Shown here piece after piece: positions 11,274 through 19,307 of a stretch of DNA of 64,000 nt. The stretch's first letter is position 1. Every line of letters begins with the position of its first letter. Made by a program: the position numbers and the translations under genes. The notes under the pieces were generated by a model. The model was not told where the DNA came from. It was given only the letters and a program-made list of their open reading frames with translations, and searched no databases. Source of the stretch: Microcella indica (GTDB lineage Bacteria; Actinomycetota; Actinomycetes; Actinomycetales; Microbacteriaceae); NCBI RefSeq assembly GCF_013414345.1, contig NZ_CP058670.1:1488001-1552000 (forward strand). Direction: 5' to 3'.

Positions 11274-11765
11274 TCAGCCCTCGGCGAGGATCGCGTCGGC
11301 CTGGCTCATCGCCTGACGCATGCCCTCCTCCATGCCCATCGCGGCGAGCTCCTCGAGCGCCTCCAGGCTCGGGAAGGTCGAGACGAGGGTCTGGCGCGTG
11401 CGCCCCCCACCCGCCGGCTCGAGCGTCACGACCGCGTGCGTCACGGGCATGTCGGGGTGCGGCCGCCCGTCGTCGTCGGCGAAACCGTCGTCGAAGGCGA
11501 GCGTGCGCGGAGCATCCACCGCCGTCACCGTCCACCAGCCGGCCGCCTTCGTGCCGTCCGGCCCGGTCATGTGGTACTCGACGGTGCCGCCCTCCTGCAA
11601 CTCGTGCCTCGTGAACGTCGCCGGCCACTCGGGCGGACCCCACCAGCGCTCGAGCTTGCGCGGGTCGGCCCACAGCTGCCACACCCGGTCGACGGGGGCG
11701 TCGAACTCGGCGACGAACGTGAGGGTGAGCGCCGTGGTGTCTTTCTGCACGTCGATGACGGTCAT
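11274..11765 (-). CDS. SRPBCC (AHSA1-like) domain protein
   Basis: 163 residues of the activator-of-Hsp90-homology-1-like branch of the START/SRPBCC superfamily. FVAEFDAPVDRVWQLWADPRKLERWWGPPEWPATF is the hallmark opening. It is followed by HMTGPDG, an acidic VDAPRTLAFDDGF segment and the C-terminal helix of the ligand cavity. The ligand is unknown. Third gene of an ArsR-SRPBCC-SRPBCC operon; its ATG at 11763-11765 overlaps the stop of the upstream paralogue. Start chosen over the longer open frame because homology begins at MTVIDVQKD. Confidence 0.88.
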   Translation of the reverse strand: MTVIDVQKDTTALTLTFVAEFDAPVDRVWQLWADPRKLERWWGPPEWPATFTRHELQEGGTVEYHMTGPDGTKAAGWWTVTAVDAPRTLAFDDGFADDDGRPHPDMPVTHAVVTLEPAGGGRTRQTLVSTFPSLEALEELAAMGMEEGMRQAMSQADAILAEG

Positions 11766-12259
11766 GAGATGCCTTTCGCGGGTGGGAGCAGGTCGTCGAT
11801 CTGGGAGATGCAGGCGATGAAGCCCTCGTAGGCGCCGAACTCGCGCGCCCCCTCGAACGCTTCGTCGCTGTCGAACGTGCACACGAGAGTCATGCGACTG
11901 CCGTGCTCGGTCGCCTCGAAGGTGACGACGGTGCGGTTGTCCGGCTCGGGCTCCCCGCCCTCGCTCGGCACGAACACGTCGGTGTAGACGATCTCGCGCG
12001 GTTCCTCGATGCTGTGGAAGACGAGGTGGCCGTCGAGGCGCTCGCCGTCGTCATCGCCGACCATGCGGTAGAGCACGCGACCGCCGGGGGCGAACTCGAA
12101 CTCGCTGAACGTCGCCGGGTACCCGGGCGGTCCCCACCAGCGCTCGAGCTTCTGCCGGTCTGCCCACACCTGCCACAGCCGGTCGACGGACGCGTCGAAC
12201 TCGGCGACGAACGTCATGGTGCGCGCAGAGGCGTCCTTGTCGGTACGCACGATGGTCAT
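11762..12259 (-). CDS. SRPBCC (AHSA1-like) domain protein, second paralogue
   Basis: 165 residues, clearly a paralogue of the downstream neighbour: TMTFVAEFDASVDRLWQVWADRQKLERWWGPPGYPATF matches it almost position for position, so the pair arose by tandem duplication. It lies 3 nt after the ArsR-type regulator gene and overlaps the next gene by 4 nt. Such ArsR/SRPBCC operons are very common in actinobacteria; the small-molecule ligand is not known. Confidence 0.88.
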   Translation of the reverse strand: MTIVRTDKDASARTMTFVAEFDASVDRLWQVWADRQKLERWWGPPGYPATFSEFEFAPGGRVLYRMVGDDDGERLDGHLVFHSIEEPREIVYTDVFVPSEGGEPEPDNRTVVTFEATEHGSRMTLVCTFDSDEAFEGAREFGAYEGFIACISQIDDLLPPAKGIS

Positions 12260-12262
12260 GAT

Positions 12263-12607
12263 TCAGGGCCTTTCTTCTTCGAGGATGCTCGCCATGCGGT
12301 CCACCCGGTGGCGCCACAGCCGCTCGTACCGGTCGAGCAGCTGCTGGGCACGCCGCAGTCGTTCGACCTCGGCGTGCACGATCTGCTGCCGACCGTCGCG
12401 CACCTTGCGCACGAGCGCGGCCTTCTGCAGCACCGCCACGTGCTTCTGCACGGCGGCGAAGCTCATCGCGTAGCGCTCGGCGAGGGCACTCACCGACTGC
12501 TCGCGCTCGATCACTCGCGCGACGATGTCGCGGCGAGTGCGGTCGGCGAGGGCGTGGAAGATCGCATCGACGTCCGCGTCGCTGAGCTCGTGCGTTCGTG
12601 TAACCAT
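12263..12607 (-). CDS. ArsR-family winged-helix repressor
   Basis: 114 residues with an ArsR-type HTH: VDAIFHALADRTRRDIVARVIEREQSVSALAERYAMSFAAVQKHVAVLQKAALV, followed by the wing VRDGRQQIVHAE. No metal-binding Cys motif is visible, as expected for the SRPBCC-associated, non-metal branch. It heads the operon controlling the two SRPBCC genes. The ATG lies inside a small inverted repeat (AACCA-TG-TGGTT), consistent with autorepression. No clear ribosome site precedes it, so translation may be leaderless. Confidence 0.9.
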   Translation of the reverse strand: MVTRTHELSDADVDAIFHALADRTRRDIVARVIEREQSVSALAERYAMSFAAVQKHVAVLQKAALVRKVRDGRQQIVHAEVERLRRAQQLLDRYERLWRHRVDRMASILEEERP

Positions 12608-12613
12608 GTGGTT
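12602..12613. promoter_or_regulatory. Inverted repeat over the ArsR start codon (likely operator)
   Basis: AACCA-TG-TGGTT straddles the ATG of the ArsR-type gene. A second pair of AGCGCT hexamers lies at 12621-12633. The position over the translation/transcription start fits autorepression, but this is inferred from symmetry only. Confidence 0.45.
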
Positions 12614-12663
12614 GTACGTTAGCGCTGAGCGCTCACGCGCGCAATACCCGGTGATGAGTGGGG

Positions 12664-13311
12664 TCAGTCCCTCTCGACGTCGACCTCGGGGGTTGGCGCC
12701 TCCGGGGACGACGAGCGCCCTGCGCGGTCACCCAGCACGATCGCGAGCACGCCGAGCACCACGAGCGCGGCGACTGACGCGATGCCGTTCACCGTGACGG
12801 CGACGTACCCGAAGACTTCGAGCATCTGGCGCGACATGACGGAGGCGATCGCGGTGGCCGCGAAGAGCAGGGCGATGACGCCGAAGGCGATCGCGGGCGC
12901 CCAGTTCCAGGGCCGAGGCACGACCGCGAGACGGCCGATGCGCTCGACGGCGATGAGCGCGAGCGCGAACTGCAGAACCAGGATGACCTGACCGACGACC
13001 ACGACGGCATCGAGCCGCCCGCCCATGGGCAGGAGGGTCGCGTTCACGACCCAGCTGACGACGAGCGTCGTGGCGAGCGCGCAGAGCGCGATCGTGCCGG
13101 TGGGGCGGAGAGCCGTGACGCTGCCGGAGCCTCTCACGCCCACCGCGAAGACCACGAGGGCCGCCGCCAGCAGGAGGGCGCGCACGAGGCCGCCATCCGG
13201 CAGGAATCCGCCCGCCCCCGCGTCGAGCACGACGACGAGCAGGACGAGCGACCCGCCCACCGTCCAGGCGCGTTGGGTGTCAAGGGCATCAGTGTTCAGA
13301 CGATCGCTCAT
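12664..13311 (-). CDS. Multi-pass membrane protein, unknown function
   Basis: 215 residues with about six hydrophobic helices (for example WTVGGSLVLLVVVLDAGAG and ALLLAAALVVFAVGVR) and a short acidic C-terminal tail. No catalytic motif recognised. It is a single gene between the ArsR gene, whose promoter side it faces, and a GerW-family gene. The start is ATG at 13309-13311. Confidence 0.75.
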   Translation of the reverse strand: MSDRLNTDALDTQRAWTVGGSLVLLVVVLDAGAGGFLPDGGLVRALLLAAALVVFAVGVRGSGSVTALRPTGTIALCALATTLVVSWVVNATLLPMGGRLDAVVVVGQVILVLQFALALIAVERIGRLAVVPRPWNWAPAIAFGVIALLFAATAIASVMSRQMLEVFGYVAVTVNGIASVAALVVLGVLAIVLGDRAGRSSSPEAPTPEVDVERD

Positions 13312-13353
13312 GATCGCTCCAGCGTACTGATCGCGGCAGGCCCCTGCGCGAGG

Positions 13354-13704
13354 CTACTTCTTGAGCGCCTTGATGATGCTCGTGAACGCTCGCCCTCCGA
13401 CCCAGAGCACGGGAATCGACACGGCGAGCAGCGCGATGAGGTTCGGCTTGAAGGCCGGCCCGTCGGGCCCCGGCTGGTACACGCCAATCGGGATGCTCGC
13501 CCCACCGCCGCCGCCTCCGGCGGACGACTCGCCCTCGTCGTTCTCGGAGCCCGCTCCGAAGCCGAACCAGGTGAGCGCGACCGGCGTCACCTTCGTGCCG
13601 CCGATGTCGATCGGCTCGCCGTAGGCGGTGCCGATTCCGAGCTTGGAGACGCTGTCGGCGAGGTGGTCGACGGTCGTGGGCGGGTTCGCAGGTGTCGGAG
13701 TCAT
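13354..13704 (-). CDS. GerW/YtfJ-family sporulation-like protein
   Basis: 116 residues. The pattern YGEPIDIGGTKVTPVALTWFGFGAG, then a Gly-run GGGGGGASIPIGVYQP and a C-terminal hydrophobic helix ending in basic residues, is characteristic of the GerW (YtfJ) family. In Bacillus YtfJ/GerW is needed for spore germination. Actinobacterial homologues occur in non-sporulating genera and their role is unknown. It is divergent from nnrE, with 90 bp between the starts. Confidence 0.82.
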   Translation of the reverse strand: MTPTPANPPTTVDHLADSVSKLGIGTAYGEPIDIGGTKVTPVALTWFGFGAGSENDEGESSAGGGGGGASIPIGVYQPGPDGPAFKPNLIALLAVSIPVLWVGGRAFTSIIKALKK

Positions 13705-13794
13705 GCCCCCACTCTTGCCCTGCCCCGCACCCGGGTCAAGGGAGCATCAGCCACTTCGAAGCGAGTGAGCCCGCACGCCGGTAGCCTCGGCGTC

Positions 13795-14496
13795 ATGCGC
13801 GCGCAGCCCTTCCCCGAGCACCTCACCGGCTGGACGGCAGAGCAGGTGCGGGAGGCCGAGGCTCGCCTGCTGACGGCCGGCGAACCCCTCATGCTGCGGG
13901 CGGCCGCGGCCCTCGCGGAGGTCGTGCGCGACGTGCTGCGCGACCGTGGTGCGCCCGTCGAGGAGGCGCCGGGCATCCTCGTTCTGGCCGGTTCCGGTGA
14001 CAACGGCGGCGACGCGCTCTTCGCCGCCGCGGAGCTCGCCCAGCAGGGAGCTCGCGTTCGCGTGCGCGCGACGGGCAGCGGCGTGCACGAGGAGGCCGCC
14101 GACGCCGCCCTCGCCGCCGGTGCACAGTGGGTCGAGATCGGGGGCGGCTTCGACGACGCCGTCACCAGCAGCGCCGTCATCCTCGACGGCATCATCGGCA
14201 TCGGCGGCAGCTCGCCCGCCCTGCGCGGCACGGCGCGCACCGCCGTCGCGCGCATCCGCGAGCTTCTCGGTCTGGACGGCCCCGATGAGGATGCTCCTGC
14301 CGACCGCCCGGCGATCGTCGCTGTCGACCTGCCAAGCGGCGTGCACTCGGACGACGGCTCGGTGCCCGACCCGACAGTGCTGCCCGCCGATGTGACGGTC
14401 ACGTTCGGCGCGGTCAAGGCGGGGCTGCTGCGCGAGCCTGCCGCGCGCTACGCGGGGGAGGTGCGACTGGTCGAGCTAGGGCTCGACCGCGCGTGA
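13795..14496 (+). CDS. nnrE: NAD(P)H-hydrate epimerase (YjeF N-terminal type)
   Basis: 233 residues. Epimerises R/S-NAD(P)HX, a damaged form of the cofactor, so that the ADP/ATP-dependent dehydratase can repair it. The YjeF_N core shows ILVLAGSGDNGGDALFAAAEL (nucleotide-binding loop), ILDGIIGIGGSS and VAVDLPSGVHSDDG. The dehydratase half (NnrD) is not fused here and is not found nearby. The ATG at 13795 is chosen as the first codon before the conserved WTAEQVREAE helix. The 3' end overlaps the convergent HNH gene by 21 nt. Confidence 0.88.
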   Translation: MRAQPFPEHLTGWTAEQVREAEARLLTAGEPLMLRAAAALAEVVRDVLRDRGAPVEEAPGILVLAGSGDNGGDALFAAAELAQQGARVRVRATGSGVHEEAADAALAAGAQWVEIGGGFDDAVTSSAVILDGIIGIGGSSPALRGTARTAVARIRELLGLDGPDEDAPADRPAIVAVDLPSGVHSDDGSVPDPTVLPADVTVTFGAVKAGLLREPAARYAGEVRLVELGLDRA

Positions 14497-14853
14497 CGGC
14501 GCTGCCGGGTCGCTCTCGAGCAGCGCGGCACGCACCTGCACGAGCCGGGTGAGGAAGGCGCGCTCGTCGAGCTTCTTGCGCCGCATCCAGCTCGTGGCCT
14601 CATCGTTGCTCTTGCTCGCATTGCACGGGCCGCACGCGGGCACGATGTTGTCGAGCGTGTAGCGGCCGCCGCGCGCAATGGGCTGCACGCAGTCGCGCTG
14701 CAGCGGCCGGTCGGTCGCCCCGCAGTAGGCGCAGCCGCCCCACAGCTCGCGCAGGCTCGCCCACTGCGCGGGGCTGAGGTCGTGCTCGACCGCGGCCATG
14801 CGGCGCTTGCGGCGTCGCGCAGCCTTCGCCTGGCGTGAGTTCGGGTGCGGCAC
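14476..14853 (-). CDS. HNH endonuclease-like protein
   Basis: 125 residues. A basic N-terminus (RQAKAARRRKRRM) precedes an HNH module: CAYCG (zinc knuckle), RDCVQPIARGG, YTLDNIVPACGPCNASKSN. The paired CxxC motifs and the DNxxP(A)C segment fit the HNH/McrA-like fold. The first catalytic His of a canonical HNH (usually DHxxP) is replaced by CVQP here, so nuclease activity is uncertain. The gene stands alone and converges on nnrE. Confidence 0.82.
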   Translation of the reverse strand: MPHPNSRQAKAARRRKRRMAAVEHDLSPAQWASLRELWGGCAYCGATDRPLQRDCVQPIARGGRYTLDNIVPACGPCNASKSNDEATSWMRRKKLDERAFLTRLVQVRAALLESDPAAPSRAVEP

Positions 14854-14883
14854 ACCGCCAGGGTACGAAGCACCCGGCTCGAT

Positions 14884-15678
14884 CTACCCGAGCGACACGA
14901 GTTCGGTCACGTCGTCGCTGGGCAGCTCGTCGACGACGGCGGTGACGGTGAGGTCGTCGAGCGTCGTGGCCGCACCGTGGATGCTGAGGAATGCAGTGTC
15001 GGAGGCGTCCCGCCCGGTCGCGATGCGCACGAGCGACGACCGCGGCGCGAGGGTCGTCGCATCGACGACGCACCAGCGGCCGTCGATGGCGGCTTCGGCG
15101 ACGGCGTGGAAGTCCATGGGCGAGAGCCCGGGAGCGTAGACGGAGACGAGCCGCGCGGGCACGTTGAGCGCGCGCAGCAGGGCGACGACGAGGTGGGCGT
15201 AGTCGCGGCACACGCCCTCACCGGCGAGCAGGGTCTGCACGGCCCCGTCGGTGGGCAGGCTCGACCCGGGCACGTATTGCAGCCGCTCCCCCACCCATGA
15301 GCTGACGCCGAACAGCAGGTCGGTGCGGCTGAGGCCGTAGAACTCGCGAATCGCGGTCGGGGCGAGCGAGTCGGACTCGCAGTAGCGGCTGGGCCGCAGG
15401 TACACGACTTCGTCGAGGGGCGTCACGGCGAGCGGGTCGGCCCGACCGTCGACGGCCGCGCGGTAGGTCACCCGCACTTCCCCCTCGCTCACGTCGAGCA
15501 GGTGCAGGCGCGTACCGTGCGGGTCCACGATCTCGGTCACCTCGAGCGGGCGCCCCTCCTGCGTCACCTCGAGGTGCTCGTCGAGCATCGCGGTGGGCGC
15601 CTGCGCGGCGATCGAGAGCACGAGGCGCGCGGGGCCGCTCGCGGTGAGGGCCATCTCGGCGGTGGAGTGTCGACGCAT
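14884..15678 (-). CDS. Transglutaminase-like cysteine peptidase
   Basis: 264 residues with a bacterial transglutaminase-like N-terminal beta domain and a transglutaminase core. The catalytic triad is visible: Cys157 (GEGVCRDYAHL), His191 (DFHAVAE) and Asp206 (VVDATTL). No signal peptide, so cytoplasmic. These proteins often sit with circularly permuted ATP-grasp/alpha-E genes, which are not found here. The protein is probably a peptidase or amidase; the substrate is unknown. Confidence 0.88.
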   Translation of the reverse strand: MRRHSTAEMALTASGPARLVLSIAAQAPTAMLDEHLEVTQEGRPLEVTEIVDPHGTRLHLLDVSEGEVRVTYRAAVDGRADPLAVTPLDEVVYLRPSRYCESDSLAPTAIREFYGLSRTDLLFGVSSWVGERLQYVPGSSLPTDGAVQTLLAGEGVCRDYAHLVVALLRALNVPARLVSVYAPGLSPMDFHAVAEAAIDGRWCVVDATTLAPRSSLVRIATGRDASDTAFLSIHGAATTLDDLTVTAVVDELPSDDVTELVSLG

Positions 15679-15824
15679 CCGGCGATCATGTCAGGGCTGC
15701 CTCCATTGGCTCGGAGGGAACGCGCAGTCTGAGAGTTTCGCCGGAGCGGGAACCACGCAAAGCCCGGCGCGGTTGACTCGAGTAGCGCCGCGGCCCGCGG
15801 CACGAGCATCCTCAGGAGGACCCC

Positions 15825-16268
15825 ATGTCGCAGGAGTACCGCGCCACCGCCGACGCCCTCAGCCGTCTCACGCCGATCCAGTACAAGGTCACGCAGAAGG
15901 ATGGCACCGAGCCGGCGTTCCGCAACGAGTACCACGACAACAAGCAGCCGGGCCTCTACGTCGACATCGTCTCGGGCCAGCCGCTGTTCACCTCGCTCGA
16001 CAAGTTCGACAGCGGCACCGGATGGCCCAGCTTCACGAAGCCGATCGAGCCCGGTGCCATCACGACGCGCAGCGACCGCACGCTGTGGATGACGCGCACC
16101 GAGGTGCGCTCGAGCGGTGCCGACAGCCACCTCGGGCACGTCTTCGACGACGGACCGCGCGACGCTGGCGGCCTGCGCTACTGCATGAACTCCGCCGCGC
16201 TGCGCTTCATCCCTGTCGACGAGCTCGAGGCCGAAGGCTACGGCGAGTACCGGCAGCTCTTCGCGTAG
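15825..16268 (+). CDS. msrB: Peptide-methionine (R)-S-oxide reductase
   Basis: 147 residues. Reduces methionine-R-sulfoxide in oxidised proteins. Hallmarks [26 protein letters not shown] and [11 protein letters not shown] are present, with the catalytic Cys120 in the last. This is the only cysteine in the protein: both structural zinc CxxC motifs and the usual resolving Cys are missing, so recycling must depend directly on an external thiol. The start has AGGAGG 6 nt upstream. It is a single gene, convergent with a metallopeptidase-like gene. Confidence 0.95.
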   Translation: MSQEYRATADALSRLTPIQYKVTQKDGTEPAFRNEYHDNKQPGLYVDIVSGQPLFTSLDKFDSGTGWPSFTKPIEPGAITTRSDRTLWMTRTEVRSSGADSHLGHVFDDGPRDAGGLRYCMNSAALRFIPVDELEAEGYGEYRQLFA

Positions 16269-16282
16269 GGAGCGGAACGGGT

Positions 16283-17140
16283 TCAGCACAGACCGAGTTC
16301 GACCGCGAGCTCGGTGCGGATGTGCTCGCGCAGTGCCTCGAGCTCGGGATACCGGTCGAAGAAGCGCAGCTTCTGCGCCGCGACCGTCGGCCCGTCGGCG
16401 GAGTCCTCGATGACGTACGTCATGAACGACTCGGCGAGATCCTCCCCCAGGTTCGTCGCCGCGTAGTCGCTCACGAAGTCTTCCTCGTAGGTCTCGTAGA
16501 ACTGCCACGCGAGGTCGGGGTCGAGGTTCTCGACGTCGACCGCGTCGGGGTATCCCGCCCAGAAGGTGTCGTAGAACGTCCAGAGGTAGCTGTCGTCGGC
16601 CGCGCATCCTTCGACGAGGGCGAGCGTCGGACACGCCGCGTCGGTGACGAACTCGCCATCGTCGAAGCTGAGCACGTGTGCGTACTCGTGGATGAGCGTC
16701 GCGACGAGAAGCTGCGGGTCGTCGGCGACGGCGAGGTTGACGGCGAGGGTCCAGTACTGCGGGTCGGCGTCCTGGTAGACGTAGGCGAGAGTGTCGCTGT
16801 CGGGAGCGTCACCGGCGCGGTACTGGATGATCGACTCGCCTGCCGCGTCGGCGCCGACCATGCGCACGAACAGCTGCCACACCTCGGCGGCCGTACCGCT
16901 CGCCGCTGGTTCGAGGCTGGCGTCGGCGAGGACGTCGTAGACCTGCACCTCGCCGAAGTCCTCATCCGGCTCGGTCGGAATGCCGGAGGTGTCGGCGTGC
17001 TGCGCGGGCTCGTCGAGCGCCCACTCGAGCGCGGCGACGACCGCGCGTTCCGCCGCGGGGATCGCGACCCCGACCCCGACCCCGATGACGACGGCGAGGC
17101 TGACGAGCCCGGCGAGAAGAGGGGCGACGATGCGGCTCAT
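16283..17140 (-). CDS. Membrane-anchored HExxH metallopeptidase-like protein
   Basis: 285 residues. An N-terminal membrane anchor or signal (about residues 7-28, LLAGLVSLAVVIGVGVGVAI) is followed by an acidic extracellular domain. TLIHEYAHVLSFD matches the HExxH zinc site, and EDLAESFMTYV about 80 residues later could give the third (Glu) ligand of a gluzincin. Cysteines in AACPTLALVEGCAADD may form a disulfide. No close family name recognised; the substrate is unknown. Confidence 0.75.
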   Translation of the reverse strand: MSRIVAPLLAGLVSLAVVIGVGVGVAIPAAERAVVAALEWALDEPAQHADTSGIPTEPDEDFGEVQVYDVLADASLEPAASGTAAEVWQLFVRMVGADAAGESIIQYRAGDAPDSDTLAYVYQDADPQYWTLAVNLAVADDPQLLVATLIHEYAHVLSFDDGEFVTDAACPTLALVEGCAADDSYLWTFYDTFWAGYPDAVDVENLDPDLAWQFYETYEEDFVSDYAATNLGEDLAESFMTYVIEDSADGPTVAAQKLRFFDRYPELEALREHIRTELAVELGLC

Positions 17141-17179
17141 GCTGGTGAGACTAGCGGCCGCACAGACGCTCGGCGCGCA

Positions 17180-17866
17180 TCACCCGGCGGACGCGTCGGT
17201 GGGCTGCGCGTCGGGCTCGAGCGCGCCCAGGATGAGGTCGAGGCCGACGGCGAACTCGTCGGCGTAGGCGTAGTCGGGTGCCAACGCCCGCTGCGTCATC
17301 GCCTCGCTGAGCCAGGGGTAGTCGTCGCCCATGCTCGCGGCGATCCCCTCGGCGACATCGACGAGCTCCTCGTGCCCGTCGAACGGCAGCGACTGCTCCT
17401 GCAGGCAGTAGCCGTACAGGTAGCTGTCCAGCAGCGAGAAGGCGTGCAGCGCTCCCGCCACGCTGAAGCCTCCCGCTCTCAACGACCCGAGCACGGCGTC
17501 GTGGTGACGCAGGGTCGCCGGGCCCGGTGCGCGACGCGAGTCCATGAGGCCGACCGCCCACGGGTGCCGCGTGAGCACGGCGTGCGCGGAGTGGGATCGC
17601 GTCCGCATCTCCCCCGCCCAGTCGCCCGCGCCGGTCGGCAGCTCGATCTGCGCGAAGACCGCGTCGACCATTCCGTCGAGCAGATCGTCGCGATTCTTCA
17701 CGTGGTTGTAGAGCGACATCGCCTCGACTCCGAGCGCGCCGGCGAGCGCCCGCATGGTCGTGCCGGCCAGCCCGGCGCCGGCGGCGAGCGCGAGAGCGGC
17801 ATCCACGATGCGCTCACGACTGAGTGGCCGCCGGGGAGTGGCACGGCTGCGCGTGGTGTCTGCCAT
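17180..17866 (-). CDS. TetR-family repressor
   Basis: 228 residues. The N-terminal HTH (RERIVDAALALAAGAGLAGTTMRALAGALGVEAMSLYNHVKNRDDLLDGMVD) is of the TetR type, and the rest is a TetR_C-like all-helical ligand domain. It is transcribed divergently from an NAD(P)-binding oxidoreductase gene with 89 bp between the starts. Two copies of a CTTACNNNGTAAG palindrome lie in that gap, so it most likely represses both genes and responds to a hydrophobic ligand. Confidence 0.9.
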   Translation of the reverse strand: MADTTRSRATPRRPLSRERIVDAALALAAGAGLAGTTMRALAGALGVEAMSLYNHVKNRDDLLDGMVDAVFAQIELPTGAGDWAGEMRTRSHSAHAVLTRHPWAVGLMDSRRAPGPATLRHHDAVLGSLRAGGFSVAGALHAFSLLDSYLYGYCLQEQSLPFDGHEELVDVAEGIAASMGDDYPWLSEAMTQRALAPDYAYADEFAVGLDLILGALEPDAQPTDASAG

Positions 17867-17894
17867 AGGTGCCTCGAATCCTCGTCTTGCTTTG

Positions 17895-17930
17895 CTTACA
17901 TCGTAAGTCTATGCTGACTTACGCCGTAAG
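17895..17930. promoter_or_regulatory. Two TetR operator palindromes CTTACNNNGTAAG
   Basis: CTTAC-ATC-GTAAG at 17895-17907 and CTTAC-GCC-GTAAG at 17918-17930, centres 23 bp apart (just over two DNA turns), lie between the divergent TetR gene and the NmrA-like gene. The perfect arms and the doubled arrangement are typical of TetR dimers binding in pairs. Confidence 0.75.
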
Positions 17931-17955
17931 TGCCCGTCCGACACGAGGAGACACC

Positions 17956-18663
17956 ATGACCACGCCCACCCTCCGCCGCATCTGCATCGTCGGGGCCTCC
18001 GGCAAGCTCGGCCGGTACATGATCCGCCACGCCCTCGACCGCGGCTACGAGGTCGTCGGCGTCTGCCGCGAGCGCAGCGTCGACAAGCTCGCCGACCTCG
18101 CCGACCGCATCACGATCGTGCCCGGCGACACGAACGACCGCAGCGTCATCCGCCGTGCCGTCGCCGGCTGCGACGGCGTACTGACCGTCCTCGTGCCGTG
18201 GGGCATGAAGAAGTACTCGTCGGGCACCGCGCAGGCCGTGCTGGACTACGCCGAACCGGATGCCCGGCTCGTGTTCTCCTGCGGCTGGCACGTCGCCCGC
18301 GATGAACGCGACCGCTACTCGCGCCGCTTCCTCGCCCTCGTGCGCGTCTCCACGATCCTCGCCCGCTTCCTGCGCGTCATCGACATCGACGACCAGGTGG
18401 AAGCCGCTCGGCGCGTCTTCGCGAGCAACCGGCGCTGGACCCTCGTGCGCGGCAGCGACCTGGAGGAGGGAGAGAGCCAGGGCCTGCCCGTGTGGAGCCG
18501 CCACATCGGCGACCCCGTTCTCGAGAGCAACCTCACCCGGCGCACCGACTTCGCGCTCTTCATGGTCGAGGCCCTCACCGACGACACCCTCATCGGCGAA
18601 GCGCCCGCGATCGTCGGCCGCCTCACCCCGAGCGCGCAGGAGCACCTAGCATCGACGGCATGA
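17956..18663 (+). CDS. NAD(P)-binding NmrA/SDR-like oxidoreductase
   Basis: 235 residues. RRICIVGASGKLGRYMIRHAL contains the GxxGxxG dinucleotide-binding loop of atypical short-chain dehydrogenases/NmrA-like proteins. IVPGDTNDRSVIRRAVAGCDGVLTVL follows the usual pattern. The active-site YxxxK is not clear, so it may be a redox sensor or act on quinones. It has GAGGAG 6 nt upstream and is divergent from its probable TetR regulator. It overlaps the next gene by 4 nt. Confidence 0.87.
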   Translation: MTTPTLRRICIVGASGKLGRYMIRHALDRGYEVVGVCRERSVDKLADLADRITIVPGDTNDRSVIRRAVAGCDGVLTVLVPWGMKKYSSGTAQAVLDYAEPDARLVFSCGWHVARDERDRYSRRFLALVRVSTILARFLRVIDIDDQVEAARRVFASNRRWTLVRGSDLEEGESQGLPVWSRHIGDPVLESNLTRRTDFALFMVEALTDDTLIGEAPAIVGRLTPSAQEHLASTA

Positions 18664-19298
18664 GCACTCCAGCCCGCATCGGTGTCATGCTTCCCCGCGA
18701 CCTGCTCGCAGGCCACGTGATCGACTTCGTGCAGCGGGCCGAGCAGCTCGGGTTCCACGAGGTCTGGGTGGTCGAAGACCTCGGGTACCGCGGTGGCATC
18801 GCGCAGGCCGCGGTGGCGCTCGGCTGCACCACGAGCATCCGCATCGGGGTCGGCATCCTGCCGGCGGCAGCCCGCAATGTGGCCTTCACCGCCATGGAGA
18901 TCGCCACCCTCGAAGCCCTGCACCCTGGTCGACTCGACGTCGGCATCGGCCATGGCGTGCCCGACTGGATGGCCTCGCTCGGCATCTGGCCACGCACGCC
19001 GCTCACGTTCCTCGACGGGTACGCGCAGTCGCTCTCCGCGCTCCTGCGCGGTGACGCCGTGACGCTCGCGGAGGGCGCCGACCCCGTCGCGCTCGACCCC
19101 AGCGCGCTCCCACCGACCGTTCCGCCGATCGTGCTCGGCGTGCGGGGGCCGCGGTCCCTCGCCGACGACGCGCAGCAGGTGCGCGCCCGGCTCGACGAGC
19201 TCGACTCGGCCGGCACGACCGACCACGTGCTCATCCCCGTCGGGGACGACCCAGTGGACGCGCTCGATAGCCTGGCAGGAGTGCTACCCGCCGCCTGA
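18660..19298 (+). CDS. Luciferase-like (LLM) flavin oxidoreductase, shortened
   Basis: 212 residues of the LLM class (F420/FMN-dependent TIM barrel): RIGVMLPRDL, FVQRAEQLGFHEVWVVEDLGYRGGI, RIGVGILPAAARNVAFTAMEIATLEALHPGRLDVGIGHG. Family members are usually 280-340 residues. The barrel is normal up to PPIVLGVRGPRSLA and then jumps to a short C-terminal helix, so about 80-100 residues seem to have been lost in frame. Co-translated with the NmrA-like gene (ATGA), so under the same TetR control. Activity of the shortened form is doubtful. Confidence 0.78.
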   Translation: MSTPARIGVMLPRDLLAGHVIDFVQRAEQLGFHEVWVVEDLGYRGGIAQAAVALGCTTSIRIGVGILPAAARNVAFTAMEIATLEALHPGRLDVGIGHGVPDWMASLGIWPRTPLTFLDGYAQSLSALLRGDAVTLAEGADPVALDPSALPPTVPPIVLGVRGPRSLADDAQQVRARLDELDSAGTTDHVLIPVGDDPVDALDSLAGVLPAA

Positions 19299-19307
19299 GG
19301 AGGCCCC

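Noticed and set aside
15593-17917. 774-codon plus-strand open frame
   Set aside because: Runs through msrB in the wrong frame and antisense to the metallopeptidase and TetR genes; composition is not protein-like.
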